From Streptomyces mirabilis (GTDB lineage Bacteria; Actinomycetota; Actinomycetes; Streptomycetales; Streptomycetaceae), in assembly GCF_018310535.1 (NCBI RefSeq), contig NZ_CP074102.1, forward strand, positions 8,494,001 to 8,558,000: DNA of 64,000 bases, given 5' to 3'. A program made the position numbers and the translations under genes. How positions within the stretch are numbered: the first letter of the stretch is position 1; each line of letters opens with the position of its first letter. Below, in pieces: positions 33,474 to 42,411 of this stretch. The notes below the pieces were generated by a model that saw nothing but the letters and a program-made list of their open reading frames with translations, searched no databases and was not told the origin of the DNA.

Positions 33474-35495
33474 ATGACACCGATCAGCCGAAGGGGCTTC
33501 GTGGGACTCGGCGCATCCGTGGCGGCGGGCGCCGCGCTGGGCGTCGGCTCGCGTCCGGCGGCGGCCGCCGACGCGGCGACCGGCACCATCCAGGACGTAC
33601 GGCACGTCGTCGTCCTCATGCAGGAGAACCGCAGCTTCGACCACTACTTCGGCCGCCTCAAGGGCGTCCGCGGCTTCGAGGACCGCAGCGGCATCACCCT
33701 GTCCGGCGGGTACTCCGTCTTCAACCAGCCGAACGGTGGCGGACGGCAGTACCCGTGGAAGCTCAGCTCCACGCCCGCCGCGGGCGGCAAGGACGGCGAG
33801 ACTCTCGCACAGTGCAACGGCGACCTCCCGCACTCCTGGTCCTCGCAGCACTCCGCCTGGAACAAGGGCCGCCTCGACAACTGGGTCTCCGGCGTCGGCA
33901 ACGTCCGCTCGCTCGGCTACCTCGACCGCTCCGACATCCCCTTCCACTACGCGCTCGCCGACAACTACACGATCTGCGACGCCTACTTCTGCTCGGCACT
34001 CAGCGCGACCGGCCCCAACCGCACCTACCTGTGGAGCGGCAAGGTCGACGGTTCCAGCTACGACGGCGGCGACGAGTCCGGACTGACCTGGCAGAACTAC
34101 GCCGAGGCGCTCCAGACGGCCGGAGTGACCTGGAAGGTGTACCAGAACGCGCAGGACAACTACGGCGACAACGGCTGCGCCTACTTCAAGAAGTTCGCCT
34201 CCGCCAAGGCGGGCGACCCGCTCTACGACCGCGGCATGGCCTCCGTGCCGAAGGCCACCGGCTCCACCCCCGACGACATCGCCGCCGCCATCAGGGCCGA
34301 CGTCCTCGCGGGCACCCTGCCCCAGGTCTCCTGGGTGGTCGCCAACCAGGCCTTCTCCGAGCACCCCTACGCCCCGCCCGGCGACGGCGCCCACTTCGTC
34401 GACCTGGTGTACAAGGCCCTCGCCGCCGATCCGGACGTCTTCGACTCCACCGTCCTGTTCCTCAACTACGACGAGAACGACGGCTTCTTCGACCACGTGC
34501 CGCCCCCGGCCCCGCCCGCGAACACGGCGGGGGAGTTCCTCAACGGCGCCCCGTACGGTCTCGGCTTCCGTGTCCCGATGCTCGTCATCTCACCCTGGAC
34601 ACGCGGCGGCTGGGTCTCCTCGGAGGTCTTCGACCACACCTCGGTCCTGCGCTTCCTGGAGACGTGGACGACGGCGCTCGGCAAGCCCGCCGCCTGCCCC
34701 AACATCAGCGCCTGGCGCCGCAAGATCACCGGTGACCTCACCGGAGTCTTCGACTTCACCGACCCGGTCCACGGGACGGTCGCGCTGCCCGCCACGAGCG
34801 TCATCGGGATCGCCACCTGCGGCCCCCTGCCCAATCCGGTGCCCACCACCAACGCCCTGCCCGTCCAGGAGCCCGGCACCCGGCCCGCCCGCGCCCTGCC
34901 CTACCAGCCGAACGGCTACCTGGACCACCTGGAGTTCGGGGCGGGCGGCACGATCCTCGCCTGGTTCACCATGGCCAACCAGGGCACCCCGGCGAGCCGC
35001 GCCGCGCACTTCTCGATCCACCCGAACGCCTACCGCGACACGACGCCCTGGCAGTACACCGTCGACGCCGGCGCCACCGCCTCCGACTCCTTCAGCATCG
35101 GCTCGGGGTACGGCAACGGCAAGTACGACCTCACCATGGCCGGCCCCAACCGCTTCCTGCGCCGCTTCAAGGGCGATGCGACACAGGCGGGCAAGTCGGC
35201 CGAGGTGAGCACCCGTTACGCCATCGAACCCGGCACCGGCAAGACCGCCCTCTACTTCAAGATGACCAACTCCTCGGCCGCCGCGGTGAAGTTCACGATC
35301 ACCGCGAACCAGTACCGCGACGACGGGCCGTGGACGTACACCGTCGCCGCGGGCGGTTCGGCCGAGGACTACTTCAACGCCGTCGCGTACCAGAACGGCT
35401 GGTACGACTTCACGATCACCGTCGACTCCGACGCGAGTTGGTCGCGCCGGTTCACCGGGCACATCGAGACGGGCACGGCGAGCGTCAGCGGCTGA
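33474..35495 (+). CDS. Tat-exported phosphocholine-specific phospholipase C
   Basis: 673 aa. Twin-arginine signal SRRGFVGLGASVAAG. The phosphoesterase domain starts at HVVVLMQENRSFDHYFG and contains GPNRTYLWSG and NYDENDGFFDHVPPP, all typical of bacterial PLC of the acid-phosphatase superfamily. Two DUF756 repeats form the C-terminus (about 460-570 and 575-665). It hydrolyses phosphatidylcholine or sphingomyelin, releasing phosphocholine, and is used for phosphate or lipid scavenging. ATG at 33474 with a G-rich stretch upstream. Divergent from a TetR gene that may control it. Confidence 0.93.
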   Translation: MTPISRRGFVGLGASVAAGAALGVGSRPAAAADAATGTIQDVRHVVVLMQENRSFDHYFGRLKGVRGFEDRSGITLSGGYSVFNQPNGGGRQYPWKLSSTPAAGGKDGETLAQCNGDLPHSWSSQHSAWNKGRLDNWVSGVGNVRSLGYLDRSDIPFHYALADNYTICDAYFCSALSATGPNRTYLWSGKVDGSSYDGGDESGLTWQNYAEALQTAGVTWKVYQNAQDNYGDNGCAYFKKFASAKAGDPLYDRGMASVPKATGSTPDDIAAAIRADVLAGTLPQVSWVVANQAFSEHPYAPPGDGAHFVDLVYKALAADPDVFDSTVLFLNYDENDGFFDHVPPPAPPANTAGEFLNGAPYGLGFRVPMLVISPWTRGGWVSSEVFDHTSVLRFLETWTTALGKPAACPNISAWRRKITGDLTGVFDFTDPVHGTVALPATSVIGIATCGPLPNPVPTTNALPVQEPGTRPARALPYQPNGYLDHLEFGAGGTILAWFTMANQGTPASRAAHFSIHPNAYRDTTPWQYTVDAGATASDSFSIGSGYGNGKYDLTMAGPNRFLRRFKGDATQAGKSAEVSTRYAIEPGTGKTALYFKMTNSSAAAVKFTITANQYRDDGPWTYTVAAGGSAEDYFNAVAYQNGWYDFTITVDSDASWSRRFTGHIETGTASVSG

Positions 35496-36509
35496 TCACG
35501 CGTAGAGGTCCGGGCGCGGGGCGAGTTCGACGGTCACTCGGCCGCCGCTCTCCAGCGCCCGGACCCCGGCCTCGGCGACGGCCGAAGCCGCGTACCCGTC
35601 CCAGGCACCCGGCCCGGTCACTTTCCCCTCCCGGGTGGCGTCCACCCAGGCCTGCACCTCGCGGTCGTAGGCGTCGGCGAACCGTACGAGGTAGTCCTGC
35701 GCCACCTCCTCGTGGGCACCGCCCGCCGTCGTCACCACCATGGTGTGCTCGTCCCCGATCCGCGCGCTCCCGGACTCGCAGACCGCCTCGCAGCGCACCT
35801 GGTAGCCGAAGCCGGAGTTGACGAAGACCTCGACGTCGACGAGAGCGCCGTCGGCCGTCTCGAACACCACGAACTGGGGGTCGAGAAGGCCCTCGGGGGC
35901 ACCCGCGGACGGCCGAGGGCGCAGCACGGTCACGGCGGTGAGCTCCTGCTCGAGCAGCCAGCGCGCCGCGTCGATCTCGTGCGAGACGGAGCTGTTGACC
36001 AGCATCGCCGAGGTGAAGCCGGGCGGGGAGGACACATTGCGGTGCGTGCAGTGCAGCATCAGCGGACGGCCGAGCCGCCGACTGTCCAGCAGGGACTTCA
36101 GTCGCTGGTACTCGGCGTCGTACCGGCGCATGAACCCGACCTGCACCAGTCTCCGGCCGAGCCGCGCCTCCGCCTCCACCACCCGCAGCGCCCCGGCCGA
36201 CTCCGGCACCATCGGCTTCTCGCACAGCACCGGCAGACCGCGCTCGAAGGCCGCGAGCAGCGCCTCCTCGTGCGCGGGCCCGGGGGAGGCGATCAACACC
36301 GCCTGTACGCCGGGCGCGTCGAGGGCCGAGGCCACCTCGGTGTGCACCGAGACACCGTCGATGCCGGCGACGGCGTCCTTGGCGCGCCCGGTGTCGGGAT
36401 CGGCCACCGCCGCGACCCGGGCGCCGTTCACCACCCGATCGATCCGTCGTACATGGTCGGCCCCCATGTGGCCCGCACCCAGGACCGCGACACCCAACAG
36501 CTCACTCAC
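35496..36509 (-). CDS. Gfo/Idh/MocA-family sugar dehydrogenase (inositol 2-dehydrogenase-like)
   Basis: 337 aa NAD(P)-dependent oxidoreductase. N-terminal Rossmann fold [18 protein letters not shown]; the EKPM motif near residue 97 carries the catalytic Lys; C-terminal domain includes [15 protein letters not shown] with the conserved Asp/His. It resembles myo-inositol 2-dehydrogenase. GTG start at 36509 with GGAGAGG upstream. Its stop is immediately next to the phospholipase C stop (convergent, no spacer), so the two transcripts must terminate into one another. No inositol operon accompanies it, so the sugar is uncertain. Confidence 0.88.
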   Translation of the reverse strand: MSELLGVAVLGAGHMGADHVRRIDRVVNGARVAAVADPDTGRAKDAVAGIDGVSVHTEVASALDAPGVQAVLIASPGPAHEEALLAAFERGLPVLCEKPMVPESAGALRVVEAEARLGRRLVQVGFMRRYDAEYQRLKSLLDSRRLGRPLMLHCTHRNVSSPPGFTSAMLVNSSVSHEIDAARWLLEQELTAVTVLRPRPSAGAPEGLLDPQFVVFETADGALVDVEVFVNSGFGYQVRCEAVCESGSARIGDEHTMVVTTAGGAHEEVAQDYLVRFADAYDREVQAWVDATREGKVTGPGAWDGYAASAVAEAGVRALESGGRVTVELAPRPDLYA

Positions 36510-36560
36510 GCGCTCACCTCTCCGGCAGACAGTTCTGGAGGCGATTGTCTGCCGGAATGA

Positions 36561-37658
36561 TCAGTAGCGCAGCACCCCGGCGATGCCTTTCGCGTCGCCG
36601 AGACTGCCGTCGGGGACGAAACGGACCTCCGCTCCGGTATCGAGACACTGTTCGACGATCTCGTCGACGATGTCCTCGCGGGCGTCCATATCACCGCTCT
36701 CGGCAGGGACCAGATGGTCGCCGCCGTCGTCGCGTACCGTCACGCGGTAGTTCTCCTCGACGGCCAGCAGCCGGATCCGGGCCTGGGAGGCGTTCTGCCA
36801 GACCTCGTCGACTCCGGCCGCGAACTCCTTGCGGCCACGGGCCGACTCGAGCTCCCGGGCCACCGCGTCGGTGTCCCTGCGCTCCTCGGCGCTGATCAGC
36901 GGACGGACCGCCTGCCACACGGCTTCGGGGGTCCCGTGCGCGAGTCCGCCGTGCGGGATGTGCGTGGCCTCCTTGGTGACCGTGCCGACCTCGTCGAGGA
37001 GGGAGAGCGCGGCTGTCTCGCCGGTGACGTACAGCGGACGCGGATCCTCGTGCAGTACGGCGCTCATCGCGGTGTCGGCGTCCCGCACGAAGTGCTTGGT
37101 CCGCTCGTCGCGGAAGGTGCTGGGCAGGTCTCCGATGCGCTCCTTGCGCTCGGCGTTCGGGTCCTCGAGGCTGCGGGTCCGCGGGAAACCGCCGATGCGC
37201 TCCTCGGTGACCCGGTCGGCGCCGCCGTTCCACAGCGTCACCCGGTCGGCAGACACAGCGAGCACCCAGAACGGCCGCTCCGACACCTGCGCCGCGACGA
37301 GGTTGCGGGTCAGGAAGGTGTCCGAGAGCACCACGCGCTCGGGCACCGTGCGGGCCAGCGACCACACCTGGTGCTCGCCGGGCGCCGCGAAGATCGCGAG
37401 ACCCTCCTCGGCGTGCGCCAGGTCGACCTCAGCGAGTGCCTGGTCGAGCTGCTGGACGAGGTCGGTGCGCCGTTCGCGGGTGACCGCCGGATCGGACTCG
37501 ATCTGTTTCTTGGCCTCGGCCACGACATTGCGCAGCCGGACCGGATCCTGGGCGCTGTCGGGTTCGCGGCGGTGCGTGGGCGTCAGTACCGACACCGCGG
37601 GATAGGGCCGCGGCCTGCGCAGCTTGGTGAGGGTCGCTGGGCTGAGTGCGTGCTCCAT
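36561..37658 (-). CDS. BaeRF family 3-like protein (release-factor-like fold)
   Basis: 365 aa cytosolic protein of the bacterial archaeo-eukaryotic release factor group (baeRF_family3), related in fold to eRF1 and Vms1. The conserved core includes FAAPGEHQVWSLARTVPERVVLSDTF, KHFVRDADTAMSAVL, HEDPRPLYVTGE and a C-terminal eL30-like part. Biochemical role in bacteria is unproven; ribosome rescue has been proposed for the fold. Start ATG at 37658 has no clear ribosome-binding site and may be leaderless. Divergent from the arginine antiporter across 128 AT-richer bases. Confidence 0.75.
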   Translation of the reverse strand: MEHALSPATLTKLRRPRPYPAVSVLTPTHRREPDSAQDPVRLRNVVAEAKKQIESDPAVTRERRTDLVQQLDQALAEVDLAHAEEGLAIFAAPGEHQVWSLARTVPERVVLSDTFLTRNLVAAQVSERPFWVLAVSADRVTLWNGGADRVTEERIGGFPRTRSLEDPNAERKERIGDLPSTFRDERTKHFVRDADTAMSAVLHEDPRPLYVTGETAALSLLDEVGTVTKEATHIPHGGLAHGTPEAVWQAVRPLISAEERRDTDAVARELESARGRKEFAAGVDEVWQNASQARIRLLAVEENYRVTVRDDGGDHLVPAESGDMDAREDIVDEIVEQCLDTGAEVRFVPDGSLGDAKGIAGVLRY

Positions 37659-37786
37659 AACAGCACGATAGAGCCGATTCAGTTATCGGGCATTTGGGGC
37701 AATTGATTGTTAGTGTCGCTCGGGTCGCCAGATGACGTTCCCCCGCGTCGTCGTCGCACGACGATGCCCGCCTTCGCAGGACGCCC

Positions 37787-39205
37787 ATGACGCAGGCCGA
37801 CACCGAAACCCATGCGCCCCCGGCCGCCAAACTGACGCTGCCGACCCTCACCACGATGGTCGTCGGCTCCATGGTCGGTGCCGGCGTCTTCTCCCTGCCC
37901 CGCCTCTTCGCCCAGGAGACGGGCGTGGCGGGCGCCCTGATCGCCTGGGCCGTCGCGGGCACCGGAATGCTGATGCTCGCCTTCGTCTTCCAGCGGCTCG
38001 CGGTCCGCAGGCCCGACCTCGACGCGGGCGTGTACGCGTACGCCAAGGCCGGTTTCGGCGAGTACCTGGGCTTCTTCTCGGCGTTCGGCTACTGGGCCAG
38101 CGCCTGCGTCGGCAACGTGACGTACTGGGTGCTCATCATGTCGACGATCGGGGCGATCGCCCCGGCGCTCGGCGACGGTGACACCGTGCTCGCCGTCGCC
38201 CTGTCCTCGGTGGGCCTGTGGTGCTTCTTCCTCCTCATCCGCAGAGGGGTGAAGGAGGCCGCGGCCATCAACCGGATCGTCACCGTCGCCAAGGTCGTGC
38301 CGATCCTCGTCTTCGTCGTCCTGGCGCTCTTCTACCTCAAACCCCATGTCTTCGCAGAGAACTTCGCCGGCGCCGACTATGCCGGTTCGCTGTTCAACCA
38401 GGTCAAGGGCACCATGCTGGCCACCGTCTTCGTGTTCCTCGGTGTGGAGGGCGCGAGTGTGTACTCACGGCACGCCCGGCGCCGCGAGGACGTCGGCCGG
38501 GCGACCGTCCTCGGCTTCCTGAGCGTCTTCGCCATCTTCGCCTCCGTCACCATCGTGTCGTACGGACTGCTGCCGATGAGCCAGATCGCCGAGCTGCGAC
38601 AGCCCTCCATGGCCGGGGTCCTGGAGAGCGCGGTCGGCACCTGGGGCAAGGTCTTCGTGAGCGTCGGCCTGATCGTCTCGGTGCTCGGCGCCTATCTCGC
38701 CTGGACGTTGATGGCGGCCGAGGTGCTCTTCGTCGCGGCCGAGGACGAGGACATGCCCCGCTTCCTCGGCCGCTCCACCGCCGCCGACGTGCCCGTGCCC
38801 GCGCTGCTGATGACGACACTGCTCACCCAGGTCGTGCTGGTCGTCACGCTGTTCTCGGACGACGCGTTCAGCTTCGCGCTCGACCTGACCAGCGCGCTGA
38901 CCCTGATCCCGTTCCTGCTGGCGGCGGCCTTCGCCCTGAAGACCGCACGAGGAAGACCCGGCGGTGACCTGGTCGTCCCCGCGCTCGCCACCCTCTACAC
39001 CGCGTTCCTGCTCTACGCGGCCGGGCCGAAGTACCTTCTCGTCTCCTTCATCGTCTACGCGCCCGCCACGGCGCTGTTCGTGATGGCCCGGCGCGAGCAG
39101 GGCAGACGGCTCTTCTCACCCCGGGAACTCGTCATCCTTCTCGTCTCGATCGCCGGCGCGGTCCTGGGGATCGTCGCCCTGGCGCTGGGCTGGATCAGTC
39201 TCTGA
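37787..39205 (+). CDS. APC-family basic amino acid antiporter (ArcD-like)
   Basis: 472 aa with about 12-13 membrane helices. N-terminal VVGSMVGAGVFSLP is the substrate-binding motif of the APC superfamily; the sequence belongs to the basic amino acid/polyamine antiporter group. It lies 33 bp upstream of arginine deiminase on the same strand, so an arginine:ornithine or arginine:citrulline exchange is likely. ATG at 37787 with a weak AGGA upstream. No ornithine carbamoyltransferase or carbamate kinase is nearby. Confidence 0.87.
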   Translation: MTQADTETHAPPAAKLTLPTLTTMVVGSMVGAGVFSLPRLFAQETGVAGALIAWAVAGTGMLMLAFVFQRLAVRRPDLDAGVYAYAKAGFGEYLGFFSAFGYWASACVGNVTYWVLIMSTIGAIAPALGDGDTVLAVALSSVGLWCFFLLIRRGVKEAAAINRIVTVAKVVPILVFVVLALFYLKPHVFAENFAGADYAGSLFNQVKGTMLATVFVFLGVEGASVYSRHARRREDVGRATVLGFLSVFAIFASVTIVSYGLLPMSQIAELRQPSMAGVLESAVGTWGKVFVSVGLIVSVLGAYLAWTLMAAEVLFVAAEDEDMPRFLGRSTAADVPVPALLMTTLLTQVVLVVTLFSDDAFSFALDLTSALTLIPFLLAAAFALKTARGRPGGDLVVPALATLYTAFLLYAAGPKYLLVSFIVYAPATALFVMARREQGRRLFSPRELVILLVSIAGAVLGIVALALGWISL

Positions 39206-39238
39206 CCCGCCCGTCCCCGCCCCGGAGAAAGGCACACC

Positions 39239-40501
39239 GTGACCAGTCAAGACACCACCGGCCGCCCGGCGTACGGCGTCCACTCCGAGGTCGGCAGACT
39301 GCGCAAGGTACTCGTCTGCGCACCCGGTCTCGCGCACCGCCGGCTCACCCCCACCAACTCCGACGACCTGCTCTTCGACGACGTCATGTGGGTCGAGAAC
39401 GCCCAGCGCGACCACGCCGACTTCGTCAACAAGCTGCGCGAACGCGGCGTCGACGTCGTCGAACTGCACGATCTGCTCGCACGGACCATGGCGCTCCCCG
39501 TCGCAAGAGACTGGCTCCTGGACCGGAAGATCACCCCGAACGAGGTCGGTATCGGGCTCGTCGACGACACCCGCGCCTTCCTGGAGACGCTGGAACCGGC
39601 CCGGCTCGCCACGTTCCTGATCGGCGGTCTCGCCACCGCCGACCTGCCCGAGGACCACCGCTCCGGCTACCTCGCACTGGCCCGCGAGTCCACGGGCGTA
39701 CGCGAGTACCTGATGCCACCGCTGCCCAACACCCTCTACACCCGCGACACGACCTGCTGGCTGTACGAGGGCATGACGCTCAACCCGCTGTACTGGCCGG
39801 CCCGGCACGACGAGACGCTCCTGATGAAGGCGATCTACACCTTCCACCCCGACTTCGCGGGCTCGACCGTGTGGTGGGGCGACCCCGAACGGGACTGGCG
39901 GGAGGCCACGTTCGAGGGCGGGGACATCATGCCGGTCGGCAACGGCGTCGTGCTCATGGGCATGAGCGAGCGCACCTCACGCCAGGCCATCACCCAGGTC
40001 GCGGCGGCCCTGTTCGAGAACGGCGCCGCCGAGCACGTGATCGTCGCGGGACTGCCGAAGCTGCGCTCCGCGATGCACCTCGACACGGTCTTCACCTTCG
40101 CCGACCGCGACCTGGTCACTCTCTACCCGACCATCATGGACGCCGTCCGCACCTTCTCCCTGCGCCCGAGCGACAAGGCCCCCGGCATCCAACTCACCGA
40201 CGAGGGCGCACGATCCTTCACCGAGGTCGTAGCCAAGGCCCTCGGGCTGTCCGAACTGCGGATCGTGGAGACGGGCGGGGACGTGTACGCCTCCGAGCGG
40301 CAGCAGTGGGACAGCGGCAACAACGCGGTCGCGCTGGAACCGGGCGTGGTGGTCACCTACGACCGCAACACCCAGACCAACACCCTGCTGCGCAAGGCCG
40401 GGATCGAGGTCATCACCATCGTCGGCGCCGAGCTCGGGCGTGGACGGGGCGGCGGCCACTGCATGACCTGCCCCATCATCAGGGACCCGGTGGAATTCTG
40501 A
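39239..40501 (+). CDS. arcA: Arginine deiminase
   Basis: 420 aa, full length. Converts L-arginine to citrulline and ammonia. Catalytic Cys408 is in GGGHCMTCP; the FEGGDIM motif, HLDTVFTF and the catalytic His/Asp segments are all present. GTG start at 39239 with GGAGAAAGG upstream. Follows the antiporter in one operon. In the classic pathway arcB and arcC would follow; here the next gene is on the opposite strand 28 bp away, so the ADI pathway is not complete locally. Confidence 0.95.
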   Translation: MTSQDTTGRPAYGVHSEVGRLRKVLVCAPGLAHRRLTPTNSDDLLFDDVMWVENAQRDHADFVNKLRERGVDVVELHDLLARTMALPVARDWLLDRKITPNEVGIGLVDDTRAFLETLEPARLATFLIGGLATADLPEDHRSGYLALARESTGVREYLMPPLPNTLYTRDTTCWLYEGMTLNPLYWPARHDETLLMKAIYTFHPDFAGSTVWWGDPERDWREATFEGGDIMPVGNGVVLMGMSERTSRQAITQVAAALFENGAAEHVIVAGLPKLRSAMHLDTVFTFADRDLVTLYPTIMDAVRTFSLRPSDKAPGIQLTDEGARSFTEVVAKALGLSELRIVETGGDVYASERQQWDSGNNAVALEPGVVVTYDRNTQTNTLLRKAGIEVITIVGAELGRGRGGGHCMTCPIIRDPVEF

Positions 40502-40529
40502 GCCAGCGGCCCGGTGGAGGTCCGGCCGT

Positions 40530-42098
40530 TCAGAACGCGTCCGGATCCGCCGCCTTCCAGTCGGCCTCCCAGGACGCGGGCGGCTCCGCGAGCAACACCC
40601 CGGGCTCCAACCACTCGTAGAGCTCTGCGTACGACCGTACGGTGGCCGGGTCCGTACGTCGGAGCAGCTGATGCGGTCCGAGCTCGGCCGGATCGCGTAC
40701 CCCCATGGCGGCCATGATCCGGCTGGCGCTGCGGACCGTGGCCCGCTGGTAGTGGTGCACGCGCGCCGACCTGTCGGCCACGTCCAGGGCGCGTACCCGG
40801 CGCGGGTCCTGGGTCGCGACCCCGACCGGGCAGGTGTTGGTGTGGCAGCGCCGGGTCTGGAGGCAGCCGAGCGCGAACATCATCGCGCGGGCCGCGTTCG
40901 TGTAGTCGGCGCCCTGCGCCAGCCGTTTGACGATGTCCGAGCCGGTGGCGACCTTGCCGCTCGCGCCGATCCGCACCCGATCGCGCAGCCCGGTGCCGAC
41001 CAGCGCGTTGTGCACCGTGATCAGCCCTTCGGTCAGGGGCGTACCGAGGCAGGCGGCGAACTCCGGCGGCGCGGCCCCCGTACCGCCCTCGGCGCCGTCG
41101 ACCACGATGAAGTCGGGCGAGACCCCCTCGGCGAGCATCGCCTTGCAGACGGCGAGGAACTGGCGGCGCGAGCCGACGCAGAGCTTGAAGCCGGTCGGCT
41201 TGCCGCCCGCCAGCTCCCGCATCCGGGCGAGGAAGCACACCAGCTCGCGCGGGGTCGAGAACACCCGGTGGTACGGCGGTGAGACCACCGCCTCGCCCTC
41301 CGGGACGCCGCGGGCCCGGGCGATCTCGGCGCTCACCTTGGCGCCGGGCAGCACCCCGCCGATGCCCGGCTGCGCCCCCTGGGAGAGCTTCAGCGACACG
41401 CACTTGACCTCCGGCAGCGCGGCCTTGTCCGCGAACTCCCGTGCCTCGAAGCCCCCTTCCGGGGTGCGGCAGCCGAAGTACCCGCTGCCGATCTCCCAGA
41501 TCAGGTCGCCGCCGCCCCGCAGGTGGTGGTCCGAAAGACCGCCCTCGCCGGTGTCGTGCGCGAAACCGCCGAGCGCCGCGCCCCTGCTGAGTGCCAGGAT
41601 CGCGTGCGAGGACAGCGACCCGAAGCTCATCGCGGAGACGTTCAGCAGGGCCATGTCGTACGGCTGGGTGCAGTCCGGGCCGCCGACGCGCACCACGGGC
41701 GGCTCGTCCGGCACCTCGACCGGGCGCATCGACGGTTCCAGGTACTCGTACCCGTCCCCGTACAGGTCCAGCCCGGTGCCGAAGGGCTCCTCGGCCTCGA
41801 CGCCCCTGGCGCGCTCGTACACGATGCCGCGCACGTCACGGTCGTCGGGCCGCGGAAGGCGGCGGAGGTGACCGAGCAGGGGGTAGTTCCGCAGGACCGC
41901 GTGGCGGCGCTGGGTCAGGTCCCGGACGGCGATCGCGGTCAGGGCGAGCAGTGCGGCGGCCGCCCACCACCACCAGGGCGAGACGGCCCATGCCAGGACC
42001 AGTGCCCCGGCCGCACCCAGGGCGACGAACAGCGGCAAGAGCATCCGGCGCACACCACGAGTCAAACCCATGGGACGGAAAGGGGCGAAAGGGGGCAT
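40530..42098 (-). CDS. FMN-binding glutamate-synthase-family protein with N-terminal membrane anchor
   Basis: About 522 aa. After two predicted membrane helices (LLPLFVALGAAGALVLAWA and WWWWAAAALLALTAIAV) comes a GOGAT-type FMN barrel, with GEGGLSDHH, LKLSQGAQPGIGG and DGAEGGTGAAP. The conserved cysteine cluster CLQTRRCHTNTCPVG carries the [3Fe-4S]-type motif. The glutaminase domain of true GltB is absent, so this is the stand-alone synthase-like type. Start is uncertain: ATG 42098 (G-rich stretch upstream) is used, 42071 and GTG/ATG up to 42203 are alternatives. Function could be glutamate synthase-like or a related 2-oxo acid amination. Confidence 0.82.
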   Translation of the reverse strand: MPPFAPFRPMGLTRGVRRMLLPLFVALGAAGALVLAWAVSPWWWWAAAALLALTAIAVRDLTQRRHAVLRNYPLLGHLRRLPRPDDRDVRGIVYERARGVEAEEPFGTGLDLYGDGYEYLEPSMRPVEVPDEPPVVRVGGPDCTQPYDMALLNVSAMSFGSLSSHAILALSRGAALGGFAHDTGEGGLSDHHLRGGGDLIWEIGSGYFGCRTPEGGFEAREFADKAALPEVKCVSLKLSQGAQPGIGGVLPGAKVSAEIARARGVPEGEAVVSPPYHRVFSTPRELVCFLARMRELAGGKPTGFKLCVGSRRQFLAVCKAMLAEGVSPDFIVVDGAEGGTGAAPPEFAACLGTPLTEGLITVHNALVGTGLRDRVRIGASGKVATGSDIVKRLAQGADYTNAARAMMFALGCLQTRRCHTNTCPVGVATQDPRRVRALDVADRSARVHHYQRATVRSASRIMAAMGVRDPAELGPHQLLRRTDPATVRSYAELYEWLEPGVLLAEPPASWEADWKAADPDAF

Positions 42099-42411
42099 GC
42101 CGCTCGGGTCCCCCGAGGGTGCCCCCCGGGCGCTCCGGTGAATGTTGAGGAAGACTTTGCCCGTGGCCGATTCCCGTTCGCAGACGCCCGGCAGCGGGCC
42201 CATCTGCCCGTCCGCGGGGTGCAGAGCGTGGCCGAAACCGTCGGGGTGACTGGGCCGGTCAGGTTACGTACGTGTTGACGGCACTCGCGCACGTGACACA
42301 ACCTCGTCATATAGCTGCTCAATACAACTGGTTTTGCGGAAGTGCTCGCCCGCCCATGAAACCGCAGGCAGGCGCGGTGTTCCCGGTGAAACCGGACGCG
42401 GGAGGTATCGC
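42099..42411. other. 313-bp divergent spacer between the GOGAT-like and asnB genes
   Basis: AT-rich for this genome around 42255-42345. TTGACG at 42275-42280 could be a -35 element, but I find no matching -10 box. No gene or strong palindrome is seen. Confidence 0.4.
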
